The position numbers and the translations under genes are program-made. The notes beneath the pieces are model-generated. The model saw nothing but the letters and a program-made list of their open reading frames with translations, made no database searches and was not told where the DNA came from. A stretch of 46,809 nucleotides of DNA from Flavobacteriaceae bacterium (GTDB lineage Bacteria; Bacteroidota; Bacteroidia; Flavobacteriales; Flavobacteriaceae). Where the stretch lies: NCBI GenBank assembly GCA_018608625.1, contig JABAZC010000048.1, positions 1-46,809 on the forward strand, written 5' to 3'. Of the stretch, positions 32,967-42,256 are shown piece after piece. The first letter of the stretch is position 1. The number at the start of each line of letters is the position of its first letter.

Positions 32967-33347
32967 TTAATTTAAGTTTTCGTCACTTTCTAAATAATCA
33001 TCAATTTCTCTACGATCTTTTTTTGTAGGCCTTCCTTCTCCTTTTTCGCGATAATAGTCCTTGGAATATTTTAATAATTCCTGAGATTCAAATTCTGATT
33101 TTGGAGTAGTGTCTGTTCGGTAAATATCAACAAGCTTAGCTCCAACTCTACTTTTTGGTATGTCTTGGACGACTAATTGATAATTAATTTGATTGATACG
33201 AACTCCAATTTTGTCCATAGGATATATGTTTCTACCGGGTTTTACCACATCATTATTAACTCTTACATGTCCTTTTTTACAAGCAGTTGTAGCCATATTC
33301 CTAGTCTTGTAATATCGGACACACCATAAATATTTATCGATTCGCAT
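32967..33347 (-). CDS. S4-domain RNA-binding protein, HslR-like
   Basis: A 126-residue protein beginning with the S4 fold (MRIDKYLWCVRYYKTRNMA, then KGHVRVNNDVVKPGRNIYP), followed by a basic C-terminal tail (GEGRPTKKDRREIDDYL). It matches the Hsp15/HslR group, which binds stalled large ribosomal subunits carrying nascent peptide. The C-terminal GRPTKKDRR motif is typical. It precedes the phosphoribosyltransferase on the same strand with a 46-base gap. A TATTTTTG -7 match lies at 33386-33379. Confidence 0.88.
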   Translation of the reverse strand: MRIDKYLWCVRYYKTRNMATTACKKGHVRVNNDVVKPGRNIYPMDKIGVRINQINYQLVVQDIPKSRVGAKLVDIYRTDTTPKSEFESQELLKYSKDYYREKGEGRPTKKDRREIDDYLESDENLN

Positions 33348-33423
33348 AAAATGTTTAAAACAACGTTAATCTTCTTTACAAAAATAGTATAATATTGTAT
33401 CTTGCATCATTAAATAGATAATT

Positions 33424-34446
33424 ATGAGTCATAAATACAGTATACTTTTTATTTTCTTACTAATTCTTTCAGTCTTCTCTTGCGAAGAGGATCCGGAGAC
33501 AATAATATCTGTACCAGAAAATGACCGTACTGAACAACAATTGACTGACAAAGATTCTCTCATTGGATACTTAAGTTCACACTATTATAATTCATCAGAG
33601 GTTAATTCTTTGGCCAATCCTACTATGCAAGATTTAGTGATAATTGAGTTGTTAGACGGAGAAGAATTGCCTTCAGATTATTCGTTTTTGATAGATGACG
33701 TAGAGACTAAAATGACTACTCATATGGATATTGAGTATGAGTATTATATTTTAAGAATTAAACAAGGTGAAGGAGAATTATCTCCAGAATTCTCAGATGA
33801 TATCAAGATTAACTATTGGGGTTCACTTACTGACGGTTCTGTTTTTGATCAAACAACAACTCCAGTAGTTTTTGATTTATCTACTTTATTACCAGGATGG
33901 CATCGCGTTATACCTGAATTTAATGCCTCTAGTTCCTTTGTTTCCAATTCCGACGGAAGCGTATCGTATAATGGTTTTGGCATGGGTGCTATGTTTATCC
34001 CTTCAGGATTAGCATATTATGCAGTTTATCAAACAGGTATTCCTTCATATTCTAACTTAGTTTTCAAGTTTGAACTTATGCAAACAGAGTCTAATGACCA
34101 CGACTCCGACAACATACCATCCTACATGGAGGTTTCTGATTCAAATGAATATGATTTATATGGTTTTGATACTGATGATGATATTGCACCTAATTTTTTA
34201 GATATTGATGATGATGCTGATGGCACTATTACTTCTGAAGAAATTCAGATTGAAGCTTATTCAGATACTACATTAAGTGGGCTTCAGACTACGCTAAATA
34301 CTATTGATTTGTTGTCAAACCAGTTTCTGTCTTCCATTTCCTCAGCAAATGGAACTTTTAACGCGAATTTAATTACATTAGTTGACTCTAATCAAAACGG
34401 AATTCCTAATTACTTGGATGCTACGGAATCAGATATTATTGATTAA
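33424..34446 (+). CDS. FKBP-type peptidyl-prolyl isomerase lipoprotein with acidic tail
   Basis: A 340-residue lipoprotein (lipobox V-F-S-C, Cys20). A FKBP-like domain occupies roughly residues 115-220: DDIKINYWGSLTDGSVFDQT, LLPGWHRVIPEF, then GMGAMFIPSGLAYY. The Gly-Trp pair and the IPSGLAY segment fit the family. A tail with Asp-rich stretches (SDNIPSYMEV, DTDDDIAPNFLDIDDDADG) resembles thrombospondin type 3-like calcium repeats and recurs in shorter form near the C-terminus. It probably folds proteins in the envelope. A very long perfect hairpin follows it. Isomerase activity is likely but not certain, as the domain has an insert. Confidence 0.84.
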   Translation: MSHKYSILFIFLLILSVFSCEEDPETIISVPENDRTEQQLTDKDSLIGYLSSHYYNSSEVNSLANPTMQDLVIIELLDGEELPSDYSFLIDDVETKMTTHMDIEYEYYILRIKQGEGELSPEFSDDIKINYWGSLTDGSVFDQTTTPVVFDLSTLLPGWHRVIPEFNASSSFVSNSDGSVSYNGFGMGAMFIPSGLAYYAVYQTGIPSYSNLVFKFELMQTESNDHDSDNIPSYMEVSDSNEYDLYGFDTDDDIAPNFLDIDDDADGTITSEEIQIEAYSDTTLSGLQTTLNTIDLLSNQFLSSISSANGTFNANLITLVDSNQNGIPNYLDATESDIID

Positions 34447-34460
34447 ATAAATATTAATAT

Positions 34461-34506
34461 AATAACACAAAAAAGAGTCTCATTCGAGACTCTTTTTTGT
34501 GTTATT
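34461..34506. terminator. Bidirectional terminator, perfect 21-bp stem
   Basis: Bases 34461-34481 and 34486-34506 are exact reverse complements with a 4-base loop (ATTC). The GAGTCTC/GAGACTC core is flanked by runs of A and T, so it can end the FKBP-like gene (plus) and the transketolase operon (minus). Confidence 0.92.
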
Positions 34507-34522
34507 ATGGACTAGTTTATTT

Positions 34523-35476
34523 TTACTTTCTACCAATTACCTTCAGAGCTTTGTCAATAATAGCAGTGCTATTTAAGCCATACTTATCCATTAATTGAGC
34601 TGGAGTTCCAGATTCTCCAAAAGTGTCGTCTGTGGCAACAAATTCTTGGGGTGTTGGGTCGTTAAGCGCTAACACTCTTGCAACACTCTCACCTAAACCT
34701 CCCAAGAAATTATGTTCTTCAGCTGTCACAATACAGCCTGTTTTTGCAACAGATTCTAAAATAGCTTTATCGTCTAACGGTTTAATTGTGTGAATATTTA
34801 TCACTTCTGCAGATATACCTTTTTCATTCAATCCTTTTGCGGCTTCAAGTGCCTCCCAAACAAGATGACCTGTTGCAACAATAGTAACATCTGAACCTTC
34901 CTGAAGTTGAATTGCTTTTCCTATTTCAAAAACTTGGTCTTCAGGCATGAAAACAGGCACAGCTGGCCTTCCAAATCTTAAGTAAACAGGCCCTTCATAG
35001 TCAGCAATTGCTATGGTAGCAGCTTTAGTTTGATTGTAGTCACATGTATTGATTACGACCATTCCTGGTAACATTTTCATTAGACCAATATCCTCTAATA
35101 TTTGATGTGTTGCACCATCTTCTCCTAATGTTAAACCGGCATGAGATGCACATATTTTTACATTCTTATTTGAATAGGCAATGGATTGTCTGATCTGATC
35201 ATAAACACGTCCTGTCGAAAAATTTGCAAAAGTTCCTGTAAAAGGAATTTTGCCACCAATAGTTAATCCAGCTGCAATTCCCATCATATTTGCTTCCGCT
35301 ATTCCAATTTGAAAGAAACGTTCAGGGTTTTCATCAATAAACTGATTCATTTTTAAAGACCCAATAAGATCGGCACATAGTGCTACAACATTAGGATTGG
35401 TTCTTCCAAGTTCTGCAAGTCCTGCTCCAAAACCACTTCTTGTATCTTTTTTTTCTGTATATCTGTAAGTTTTCAT
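34523..35476 (-). CDS. Transketolase, C-terminal subunit
   Basis: The pyrimidine-binding half of a split transketolase (317 residues). It includes [21 protein letters not shown] at the start, [18 protein letters not shown] with the catalytic Glu that activates thiamine diphosphate, and the C-terminal domain from about residue 190 ([18 protein letters not shown]). The N-terminal subunit lies upstream by 18 bases, so the pair forms one enzyme of the pentose phosphate pathway. A DXP-synthase-like role is unlikely because the two halves match transketolase motifs. Confidence 0.92.
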   Translation of the reverse strand: MKTYRYTEKKDTRSGFGAGLAELGRTNPNVVALCADLIGSLKMNQFIDENPERFFQIGIAEANMMGIAAGLTIGGKIPFTGTFANFSTGRVYDQIRQSIAYSNKNVKICASHAGLTLGEDGATHQILEDIGLMKMLPGMVVINTCDYNQTKAATIAIADYEGPVYLRFGRPAVPVFMPEDQVFEIGKAIQLQEGSDVTIVATGHLVWEALEAAKGLNEKGISAEVINIHTIKPLDDKAILESVAKTGCIVTAEEHNFLGGLGESVARVLALNDPTPQEFVATDDTFGESGTPAQLMDKYGLNSTAIIDKALKVIGRK

Positions 35477-35494
35477 TTTTTGTTGGTTTTGAAT

Positions 35495-36337
35495 TTAATA
35501 ATCTCCTAAAGTTTCTGGATTTTGATTTAAGGCAATCTCTAGCTGATCATCGTTAGGTGCTTTTCCGTGCCATGCATGTGTGTGCATCATGAAATCAACT
35601 CCATTGCCCATCATTGTTTTTAGCAAAACACAAACAGGTTTGCCTTTGCCTGTAGCTGTTTTAGCAATTTCCATACCTTCAATAATAGAATCAATATCGT
35701 TTCCATTTTCAACTTCAATCACTATCCAGTCAAAAGCTTCAAATTTACCTTTTATACTTCCCATTGGAAGTACATCGTCTGTTGCACCGTCAATTTGTTT
35801 TCCATTTAAATCAATAGTAGCAATTAAATTATCTATATTTTTTGCTGAAGCATACATGATTGCTTCCCAATTTTGCCCTTCTTGTAATTCTCCATCTCCA
35901 TGAAGCGTGTAGATTAGGTTGTTGTCATTATTTAATTTTTTTGATTCTGCTGCGCCCAATGCTACGGATAATCCTTGACCTAACGATCCTGAGGCAATTC
36001 GAACTCCAGGAAGACCTTCATGTGTAGTCGGGTGTCCTTGTAAACGAGAATCTAAAAGCCTGAAAGTGTTTAGTTCTTCAACAGGAAAGTATCCAGAATG
36101 CGCTAATACACTGTAGAATACAGGCGAGATATGGCCGTTGGATAGGAAGAATAAATCCTCATCAATTCCATTCATGTCAAATCCTTCTTTGCGATTCATG
36201 ATATTTGTATAAAGCACTACTAAGAACTCAGCACATCCCAAAGATCCACCTGGATGTCCTGAGTTTACCTTGTGAACCATCCGTAAAATATCTCTACGAA
36301 CTTGGGTAGTTAAATCATGTAATTTTTTGTTTGACAT
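35495..36337 (-). CDS. Transketolase, N-terminal subunit
   Basis: The diphosphate-binding half of a split transketolase (280 residues). Motifs: HKVNSGHPGGSLGCAEF, HPTTHEGLPGVRIASGSLGQ and the thiamine-diphosphate/metal motif G-D-G-E-L-Q-E-G-Q-N-W-E-A, followed by IDLNGKQIDGAT. It is the first gene of the two-gene unit. Its promoter upstream is a good match, and the minus-strand unit ends at the 34461-34506 hairpin. Confidence 0.93.
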   Translation of the reverse strand: MSNKKLHDLTTQVRRDILRMVHKVNSGHPGGSLGCAEFLVVLYTNIMNRKEGFDMNGIDEDLFFLSNGHISPVFYSVLAHSGYFPVEELNTFRLLDSRLQGHPTTHEGLPGVRIASGSLGQGLSVALGAAESKKLNNDNNLIYTLHGDGELQEGQNWEAIMYASAKNIDNLIATIDLNGKQIDGATDDVLPMGSIKGKFEAFDWIVIEVENGNDIDSIIEGMEIAKTATGKGKPVCVLLKTMMGNGVDFMMHTHAWHGKAPNDDQLEIALNQNPETLGDY

Positions 36338-36370
36338 TGACTAAGTATTAAAAGTTAAAAAAACGATTCT

Positions 36371-36400
36371 CAAAGTTAATTTTAATTTTAGATAGACAAA
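36371..36400 (-). promoter_or_regulatory. Promoter of the transketolase genes
   Basis: On the minus strand TTTG (36400-36397) is followed after 18 bases by TAACTTTG (36378-36371). This matches TTTG-N18-TAnnTTTG and lies 33 bases before the ATG at 36337. Confidence 0.7.
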
Positions 36401-36512
36401 ACTATTAAACCTGAAAATTTTACAATTTAACTAACAATTTATAAAAAGACTCTAAGGGCGTTAAAATGTGCAATTTCTTTTCTATTTTTACACCTAATTT
36501 CGAACTATTTTT

Positions 36513-38438
36513 ATGTTAAGATTTATTAGGCTAAATGAGTATAAGGCAATGGTATACAGGGTTTTACTGGTGTACTTGATGTACGCCTTCTCCCGTTTTT
36601 TGTTCTTTGTATATAATTTTTCATTGTTAGAAATTAATTCTCTTTCTGAGTACCTCAGATTGAGTTATCATGGACTTGCATTTGATACGACTTCCATTTT
36701 TTATTTGAACAGTTTATTTGTATTGCTTTCAATGCTTCCCCTTTGGATAAATACCCATAAAATATATCAGAACATCCTTTTTGTCATCTATTTTCTAACC
36801 AATTTAGTTGGAGTAGCTTTTAATTTTGTTGACCTTATTTATTATAAATTTAATTATAACAGAACCTCGGTCTCTGAATGGGCTGTCATTGAAAATGAGA
36901 GTAACCTACTTCATATGTTTTTTCGATTTTCTGTGAGTTATTGGCATGTTTTCCTACTGTTTTTTACGATGTCTTCCTTATGGATTTTATTATATAAAAA
37001 AGTTAAAATCAGCACAGAGCCATATTCAAAAGGAGTGACTTCGTACGTAATTACATCGATTGTTGTATTTTTTTTAACAGCGACTTTGATGGTTGGAGGT
37101 ATCAGAGGAGATTTTAAAAAGAGTACCCGCCCCATTAATTTGGTAGATGCAAACAGATATGTTTCTAAAATTCAACATGCAGATTTTGTATTAAACACTC
37201 CTTTTTCAATTTTAAGAACCTTCAATAAGACGACCTTTATAAAAGTGCCATATGCTGTTTCAGCAACAATTATTGATAGTTTAGTTCAACCCATCAAACG
37301 CTATAGTAATAAGCAGGAAGTTAAGCCCAATATTATAGTTTTTATAACCGAAAGTTATGGTAGAGAATATATGGGTGCTTTTAACCAAAACTCTAATATT
37401 CCGAATTATGTAAGCTATACCCCATTTTTAGATTCGTTAGCTTCTAAAAGTTTAGTATTTGATAACGCTTTTGCCAATGGAAGAAAGTCAATTCATGGAA
37501 TGTCATCTGTATTGGCAGGAATTCCTTCATTTAAAGATGCGTTTACATCGTCGGCGTATGCTAAACAAAAAATTGAGTCTGTTGTTTCTGTATTAAATTC
37601 GGAAGGTTACGATACTTCTTTTTTTCATGGTGCTCCCAATGGGTCTATGGGTTTTTTAGGGTTTTCAAATATTCTTGGTTTTGATCATTATTATGGGAAA
37701 ACAGAATTTAGAAATGATGAACTATTTGATGGGTATTGGGGAATTTGGGATCTACCCTTTTTTCAGTTTATGAAAGAGACGATAGACACTAAAAAAACAC
37801 CATTTTTCTCCACTATTTTTACTGTGACATCACATGAGCCCTATATTATCCCAGATGAGTTTGAGGGCCAATTCCCTAAAGGTAATCTACCAATGCATCA
37901 ATGTGTTGGGTACACGGATTTTGCTTTTAAGCAATTTTTTGAATCTGCAAAAAACGAACCATGGTTTGATAACACAATTTTTATTATTACTGCAGATCAC
38001 ACCAATCAAGTAGATTATGAAGAGTATTATAAGCCGATTAATAGATACGCTATCCCCATTATGATTTATAGTTCTGATGAAAAATATAAAGGACTAAACA
38101 GTGAGTTGTCTCAGCAAATTGATATTTATCCAACTATTTTAAACATGGTAGGGTATGATAGGCCCTTTAGAAGTTGGGGTAGAAGTTTGATAGATAATAG
38201 TTTAACTTCAACAACTCCTTACGTAATGAATTATAATGGACAAAACTATCAATTCAGTAAGGGGAATATAATTTGTATATTTGATGGGATAAAAGCCATC
38301 GGCTTTTATGATATTAAAGATCTAGGTTTACAAATTAATTTAATTTCAGAACGTACTAAAGATATGGATGATGTTGAACTGTCTTGTAAAGCATTTTTAA
38401 AAGATTATTTTGACAGAATAATTGATAAAAATCTATAA
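36513..38438 (+). CDS. LTA synthase-family membrane enzyme (sulfatase fold)
   Basis: A 641-residue protein with about five membrane helices in the first ~205 residues and an extracytoplasmic alkaline-phosphatase-superfamily domain. Visible residues: ESYGRE (Glu280), NGRKSIHGMSSVLAGIPS with Ser326 at the expected nucleophile position, TSHEPY, and the metal-binding TADHTNQ (Asp495, His496). Relatives transfer phosphoglycerol or phosphoethanolamine to lipids or glycans. True lipoteichoic acid is not expected in a Gram-negative cell, so the substrate is probably an envelope glycan or lipid. A small phosphatase gene follows 16 bases later. Confidence 0.87.
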   Translation: MLRFIRLNEYKAMVYRVLLVYLMYAFSRFLFFVYNFSLLEINSLSEYLRLSYHGLAFDTTSIFYLNSLFVLLSMLPLWINTHKIYQNILFVIYFLTNLVGVAFNFVDLIYYKFNYNRTSVSEWAVIENESNLLHMFFRFSVSYWHVFLLFFTMSSLWILLYKKVKISTEPYSKGVTSYVITSIVVFFLTATLMVGGIRGDFKKSTRPINLVDANRYVSKIQHADFVLNTPFSILRTFNKTTFIKVPYAVSATIIDSLVQPIKRYSNKQEVKPNIIVFITESYGREYMGAFNQNSNIPNYVSYTPFLDSLASKSLVFDNAFANGRKSIHGMSSVLAGIPSFKDAFTSSAYAKQKIESVVSVLNSEGYDTSFFHGAPNGSMGFLGFSNILGFDHYYGKTEFRNDELFDGYWGIWDLPFFQFMKETIDTKKTPFFSTIFTVTSHEPYIIPDEFEGQFPKGNLPMHQCVGYTDFAFKQFFESAKNEPWFDNTIFIITADHTNQVDYEEYYKPINRYAIPIMIYSSDEKYKGLNSELSQQIDIYPTILNMVGYDRPFRSWGRSLIDNSLTSTTPYVMNYNGQNYQFSKGNIICIFDGIKAIGFYDIKDLGLQINLISERTKDMDDVELSCKAFLKDYFDRIIDKNL

Positions 38439-38454
38439 ATTAAATTTATAACCA

Positions 38455-39021
38455 ATGATAAAAAAAATAACAATATTACTTTTTGTTATCGTGCTTTTAG
38501 GAGCTTCCAAATATGTTTATGATATACATTTCAATTATAATTTTAAGGAAATATCCAAAAATAAAGTTTACAAATCGGGTGTTATTCCCCCAGAAAAAAT
38601 CGCAGGTTATATAAAAGATAATCAATTAAAAAGCGTTATTGATTTACGTTTCCCACATACTAAAGACAAGATTAATAACCCCGAGATTCCGGAGGAATTA
38701 ACTGCTGAGAAACTAGCTGTTGAGCAGTTGGTAGGGGTTAATTATTTTAATTTAGGAACCGATCAAGTTCCTACTCAAGACACAGTCGATGAGTTTTTAG
38801 AAATCATGGACGACCCCTCTAACTATCCTGTATTAATCCATTGTTACCATGGAGTTGGACGTGCACAAATGTTTTCTGCACTTTACAGAATTGAATACGA
38901 AGGTTGGACAAATCAAGAGGCTAGAGAAAAAACTAGGTTGTTATTAAAAGGCAGTTCATTTGATGATGGAGCTTCTAAAGGCGATTATTTAATCAACTAT
39001 AAGCCGCGTGCACGAAAATAA
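38455..39021 (+). CDS. Membrane-anchored dual-specificity/tyrosine-type phosphatase
   Basis: A 188-residue protein with an N-terminal membrane segment (residues 4-22, ITILLFVIVLLGASKYVYD) and a cysteine phosphatase domain. The active-site loop is H-C-Y-H-G-V-G-R, with Cys130 and Arg136 intact. VIDLRFPHT and a region around LGTDQVPTQDTVDEF fit the DSP fold. Such bacterial proteins can act on phosphoproteins, polyphosphate esters or lipid phosphates. Its position directly after the LTA-synthase-like gene suggests work on an envelope phosphate compound. The 83-base gap after it holds no gene. Confidence 0.84.
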   Translation: MIKKITILLFVIVLLGASKYVYDIHFNYNFKEISKNKVYKSGVIPPEKIAGYIKDNQLKSVIDLRFPHTKDKINNPEIPEELTAEKLAVEQLVGVNYFNLGTDQVPTQDTVDEFLEIMDDPSNYPVLIHCYHGVGRAQMFSALYRIEYEGWTNQEAREKTRLLLKGSSFDDGASKGDYLINYKPRARK

Positions 39022-39104
39022 CAGCTTTCATAAGTATTATTCTTGGTAGATTAAAGTTACATTTACCTACTAAAATATTTTCATTAACCTTGTAATTTAA
39101 GAGT

Positions 39105-40235
39105 TTGAAATTTGATTTACTAAAAAAAGACAGCACTACTAGAGCAAGAGCTGCTTCCTTAACTACAGATCATGGAGTGATTGAGACCCCTATTTTTATG
39201 CCAGTAGGTACAGTAGGCACAGTAAAAGGAGTCCACCAACGAGAGCTAAAAAATGATATTAATCCAGATGTTATTTTGGCCAACACATATCATTTATTTC
39301 TTCGTCCCCAAATTGATACACTAGAAAAAGCAGGAGGACTACATAAATTCATGAATTGGGATCGAAACATCTTAACAGACTCTGGAGGGTATCAAGTATA
39401 TTCTTTGTCAGCTAATCGTAAAATTAAAGAAGAAGGGGTTAAGTTTAAAAGTCATATTGACGGAAGTATGCACACCTTTACTCCTGAGAATGTTATGGAA
39501 ATCCAACGTAGTATTGGAGCCGATATTATCATGGCTTTTGACGAATGCACTCCTTACCCTTGTGATTATAATTATGCTAAAAGATCAATGCACATGACTC
39601 ATCGCTGGTTAGATCGCTGTATAAATCATCTCGAAAAAACCCCCCTCAAATATAATCATAATCAAGCGTTTTTTCCTATAGTTCAGGGAAGTACATATAA
39701 AGATTTACGTCGTCAATCTGCTGAATATATTGCTAATGCTGGTGCCGTTGGAAATGCCATTGGTGGGCTATCAGTAGGGGAGCCTGCAGAAGAGATGTAT
39801 GCAATGACCGATGTTGTTTGCGAAATACTTCCAGAGGATAAACCAAGGTACTTAATGGGTGTTGGAACTCCAATCAATATTTTAGAAAACATAGCTCTTG
39901 GTATAGATATGTTTGATTGCGTGATGCCTACTCGTAATGCTAGGAACGGAATGCTATTCACAGCATATGGTTCTATAAATATTAAAAATCAGAAGTGGAA
40001 AAATGACTTCTCTCCAATTGATGAAATGGGTATAACTTTTGTAGATACAGAGTATTCAAAAGCATATTTAAAACATTTATTTAGCGTTAACGAGTTATTA
40101 GGTAAACAAATAGCTACAATTCATAATTTGGGTTTTTATTTATGGTTAACACGTCAAGCAAGAAAACATATACTAGCTGGAGATTTTGGAATTTGGAAAG
40201 CTATGATGGTTAAACAAATGGATAATCGTTTATAA
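39105..40235 (+). CDS. tgt: Queuine tRNA-ribosyltransferase lacking zinc cysteines
   Basis: Exchanges guanine 34 of GUN-anticodon tRNAs for the queuine precursor. The 376-residue TIM-barrel protein starts at TTG 39105 (no ATG fits) and has the family motifs FMPVGTVGTVKGV, LTDSGGYQVYSLS, ADIIMAFDECTPYP, GLSVGEPAEEMY and DCVMPTRNARNG. The canonical CxCxxC zinc ligands after SPIDE are absent: the region reads M-G-I-T-F-V-D (residues 308-314), while the downstream TIHN histidine is kept. The catalytic Asp residues (DSGG, MFDCVMPTR) remain. It is closely followed by the LptF/G-type permease gene (three-base gap). Confidence 0.93.
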   Translation: MKFDLLKKDSTTRARAASLTTDHGVIETPIFMPVGTVGTVKGVHQRELKNDINPDVILANTYHLFLRPQIDTLEKAGGLHKFMNWDRNILTDSGGYQVYSLSANRKIKEEGVKFKSHIDGSMHTFTPENVMEIQRSIGADIIMAFDECTPYPCDYNYAKRSMHMTHRWLDRCINHLEKTPLKYNHNQAFFPIVQGSTYKDLRRQSAEYIANAGAVGNAIGGLSVGEPAEEMYAMTDVVCEILPEDKPRYLMGVGTPINILENIALGIDMFDCVMPTRNARNGMLFTAYGSINIKNQKWKNDFSPIDEMGITFVDTEYSKAYLKHLFSVNELLGKQIATIHNLGFYLWLTRQARKHILAGDFGIWKAMMVKQMDNRL

Positions 40236-40238
40236 ACA

Positions 40239-41312
40239 ATGAAAATATTAGATTGGTACATATTAAAACGTTATTTGTTTACATTTTTCTTGATGTTACT
40301 TTTGTTTATCCCTATAGGAATAACGGTTAATCTTGCTGAGAAAATCGATCGAATATTAGAAAATGAAGTTCCGTTTAATGAAGTAGCTTCTTTTTATTTT
40401 GACTTCACTATTTATTTTGCAAATCTATTATTCCCACTTTTTCTGTTTCTTTCTGTAATTTGGTTTACTTCCAAGTTAGCTAATAATACTGAAGTAGTTG
40501 CTTTCTTAAGCTCAGGTGTTTCTTTTTCACGCTTTTTAAGACCCTATTTTATTGGAGCCTCATTTGTTGCATTTTTAGCATTAATGCTAGGGATGTATTG
40601 GGCACCTATTGCAAGTAAAGGGTTTAACGAGTTCAATTATAAGTATCTAAATAGTTCCAAGATTTCTGAAACTCAGCACATTTATAGGCAAATTAACGAC
40701 AGCGAATATATTTATGTTAGTAATTTTGATCCCAAAACAAAGCGAGGAAATAATTTTACACTTGAGCATTTTGAAGGAAATAAGTTGGCTTATAAAATTT
40801 CTGCATCTGCTATTAGATATATTGAAAAAGACAGTTCTTACAGCTTAACTAATTATAATTTAAGAATTATTGGCGATGACAACGATAAGTTAGAGTATTT
40901 GCGTCGTAAAGACACCCTTTTTAGCTTTGATTTAGAAGATTTAACACCACCGAAATATGTAGCTGAAACACTAACATATGGTGAGTTAATGCGCTTTATT
41001 TCTAGAGAAGAAGTTAGAGGTTCTTCTAATATTAATCGTTACAAAGTGGTACAGTATAAAAAATGGAGCTTGCCTGTCTCAGTATTTATCCTAACTATTA
41101 TTGCAGTGGCGGTTTCGTCCATTAAAAGACGTGGAGGAATGGGTGTTAATTTAGCTTTTGGAATAGTAATAGCCATGATTTATGTCTTCTTTGATAAGGT
41201 TTTTGGCGTCATGGCCGAACAATCTGATTTTTCCCCATTATTAGCTGTTTGGTTTCCAAATATTCTTTTTGGTGTACTAGCAATTTATCTACTGTATAAT
41301 GCCAAGCGATAA
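40239..41312 (+). CDS. LptF/LptG-family permease
   Basis: A 357-residue inner-membrane protein with helices at both ends (about residues 10-30, 55-75, 95-120, then about 275-355) and a periplasmic beta-rich middle (about 130-260). This is the LptF/G layout, in which the pair forms the transmembrane part of the lipopolysaccharide exporter with the LptB ATPase. It opens MKILDWYILKRYLFTFFLML, typical of this family. Only one of the two permeases is present here, and which one cannot be decided from sequence alone. Its end overlaps the next gene by 14 bases. Confidence 0.9.
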   Translation: MKILDWYILKRYLFTFFLMLLLFIPIGITVNLAEKIDRILENEVPFNEVASFYFDFTIYFANLLFPLFLFLSVIWFTSKLANNTEVVAFLSSGVSFSRFLRPYFIGASFVAFLALMLGMYWAPIASKGFNEFNYKYLNSSKISETQHIYRQINDSEYIYVSNFDPKTKRGNNFTLEHFEGNKLAYKISASAIRYIEKDSSYSLTNYNLRIIGDDNDKLEYLRRKDTLFSFDLEDLTPPKYVAETLTYGELMRFISREEVRGSSNINRYKVVQYKKWSLPVSVFILTIIAVAVSSIKRRGGMGVNLAFGIVIAMIYVFFDKVFGVMAEQSDFSPLLAVWFPNILFGVLAIYLLYNAKR

Positions 41313-42186
41313 AGTTAAAAACTATATCCACTTACATTTCCTTGTGGTTATAGCTGGTTTTACAGCGGTGTTAGGGGAGTTAATATCATTAGAAGCAGTT
41401 CCATTGGTATGGTATCGAATGTCTATTGGATCTCTACTAATGATTATCTATATCAAATACAAAAAAATTTCCTTAAGAGTTCCACTAAAGGTCCTTTTTA
41501 GGTTTTCCATAGCAGGGGTAATTATAGCGCTTCATTGGATTACTTTCTTTGCAGCGATTAAAGCCTCAAATATATCCATTACTCTAGCTATGTTCTCAAC
41601 AGGTGCTTTTTTTGCATCTCTCATAGAGCCTTTTTTTTTTAAACGTAAAATTATTGGTTATGAAATATTATTTGGACTGATAGTTATTATTGGAGTTATA
41701 TTAATTACTAAAACAGAATTTAGGTACATATTAGGAATTATTTTGGGTATATCATCTGCATTATTTTCAACTCTATTTGCAGTTCTCAATGGTAAATTTG
41801 TAGAAGAATACCCACCTTCAATAATTTCATTTTATGAGTTTATTTCTGGTGTTGTATTTATGTCAATATTTTTAGCACTTAATGGTGATGGTTTTAATAC
41901 AGCATATTTTCAGCTTTCATCTTCTGACTGGATCAATCTATTTATTTTAGCCTCAATTTGTACTGCCTATGCTTTTATAGCATCTGTTCATGTTATGAAG
42001 TATATAACCCCCTATACAGTAGTTCTTACCTATAATTTGGAGCCTATATATGGAATAGTTTTAGCTTTGTTTTTGTTTCCAGAATCTGAGACCATGCGCC
42101 CCCTATTTTACATCGGAGCTTGCCTGATTATATTTACTGTTTTATTGAACGCCGTATTCAAGAACATCAAAAAGACTAAAATCTAA
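41299..42186 (+). CDS. EamA/DMT-family transporter
   Basis: A 295-residue inner-membrane protein with ten predicted helices in two EamA repeats (residues about 10-135 and 145-285). Visible features include ALHWITFFAAIKASNISITL, the second-repeat YTVVLTYNLEPIYGIVLALF, and a basic C-terminal tail. Members export or import small metabolites; no substrate can be assigned. It overlaps the LptF/G gene by 14 bases, so it is co-transcribed and probably translationally coupled with it. A separate promoter for accA follows. Confidence 0.88.
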   Translation: MPSDKVKNYIHLHFLVVIAGFTAVLGELISLEAVPLVWYRMSIGSLLMIIYIKYKKISLRVPLKVLFRFSIAGVIIALHWITFFAAIKASNISITLAMFSTGAFFASLIEPFFFKRKIIGYEILFGLIVIIGVILITKTEFRYILGIILGISSALFSTLFAVLNGKFVEEYPPSIISFYEFISGVVFMSIFLALNGDGFNTAYFQLSSSDWINLFILASICTAYAFIASVHVMKYITPYTVVLTYNLEPIYGIVLALFLFPESETMRPLFYIGACLIIFTVLLNAVFKNIKKTKI

Positions 42187-42218
42187 GCTCTGAAATCTAT
42201 TTAAAGCGATTAAAGTTT

Positions 42219-42226
42219 TATATTTG
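42219..42226 (+). promoter_or_regulatory. -7 box upstream of accA
   Basis: TATATTTG is an exact TAnnTTTG match 30 bases before the accA ATG at 42257. The -33 region is weak. Confidence 0.5.
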
Positions 42227-42256
42227 TCAACTAACTAAAACTAATCTTGAACTTCT

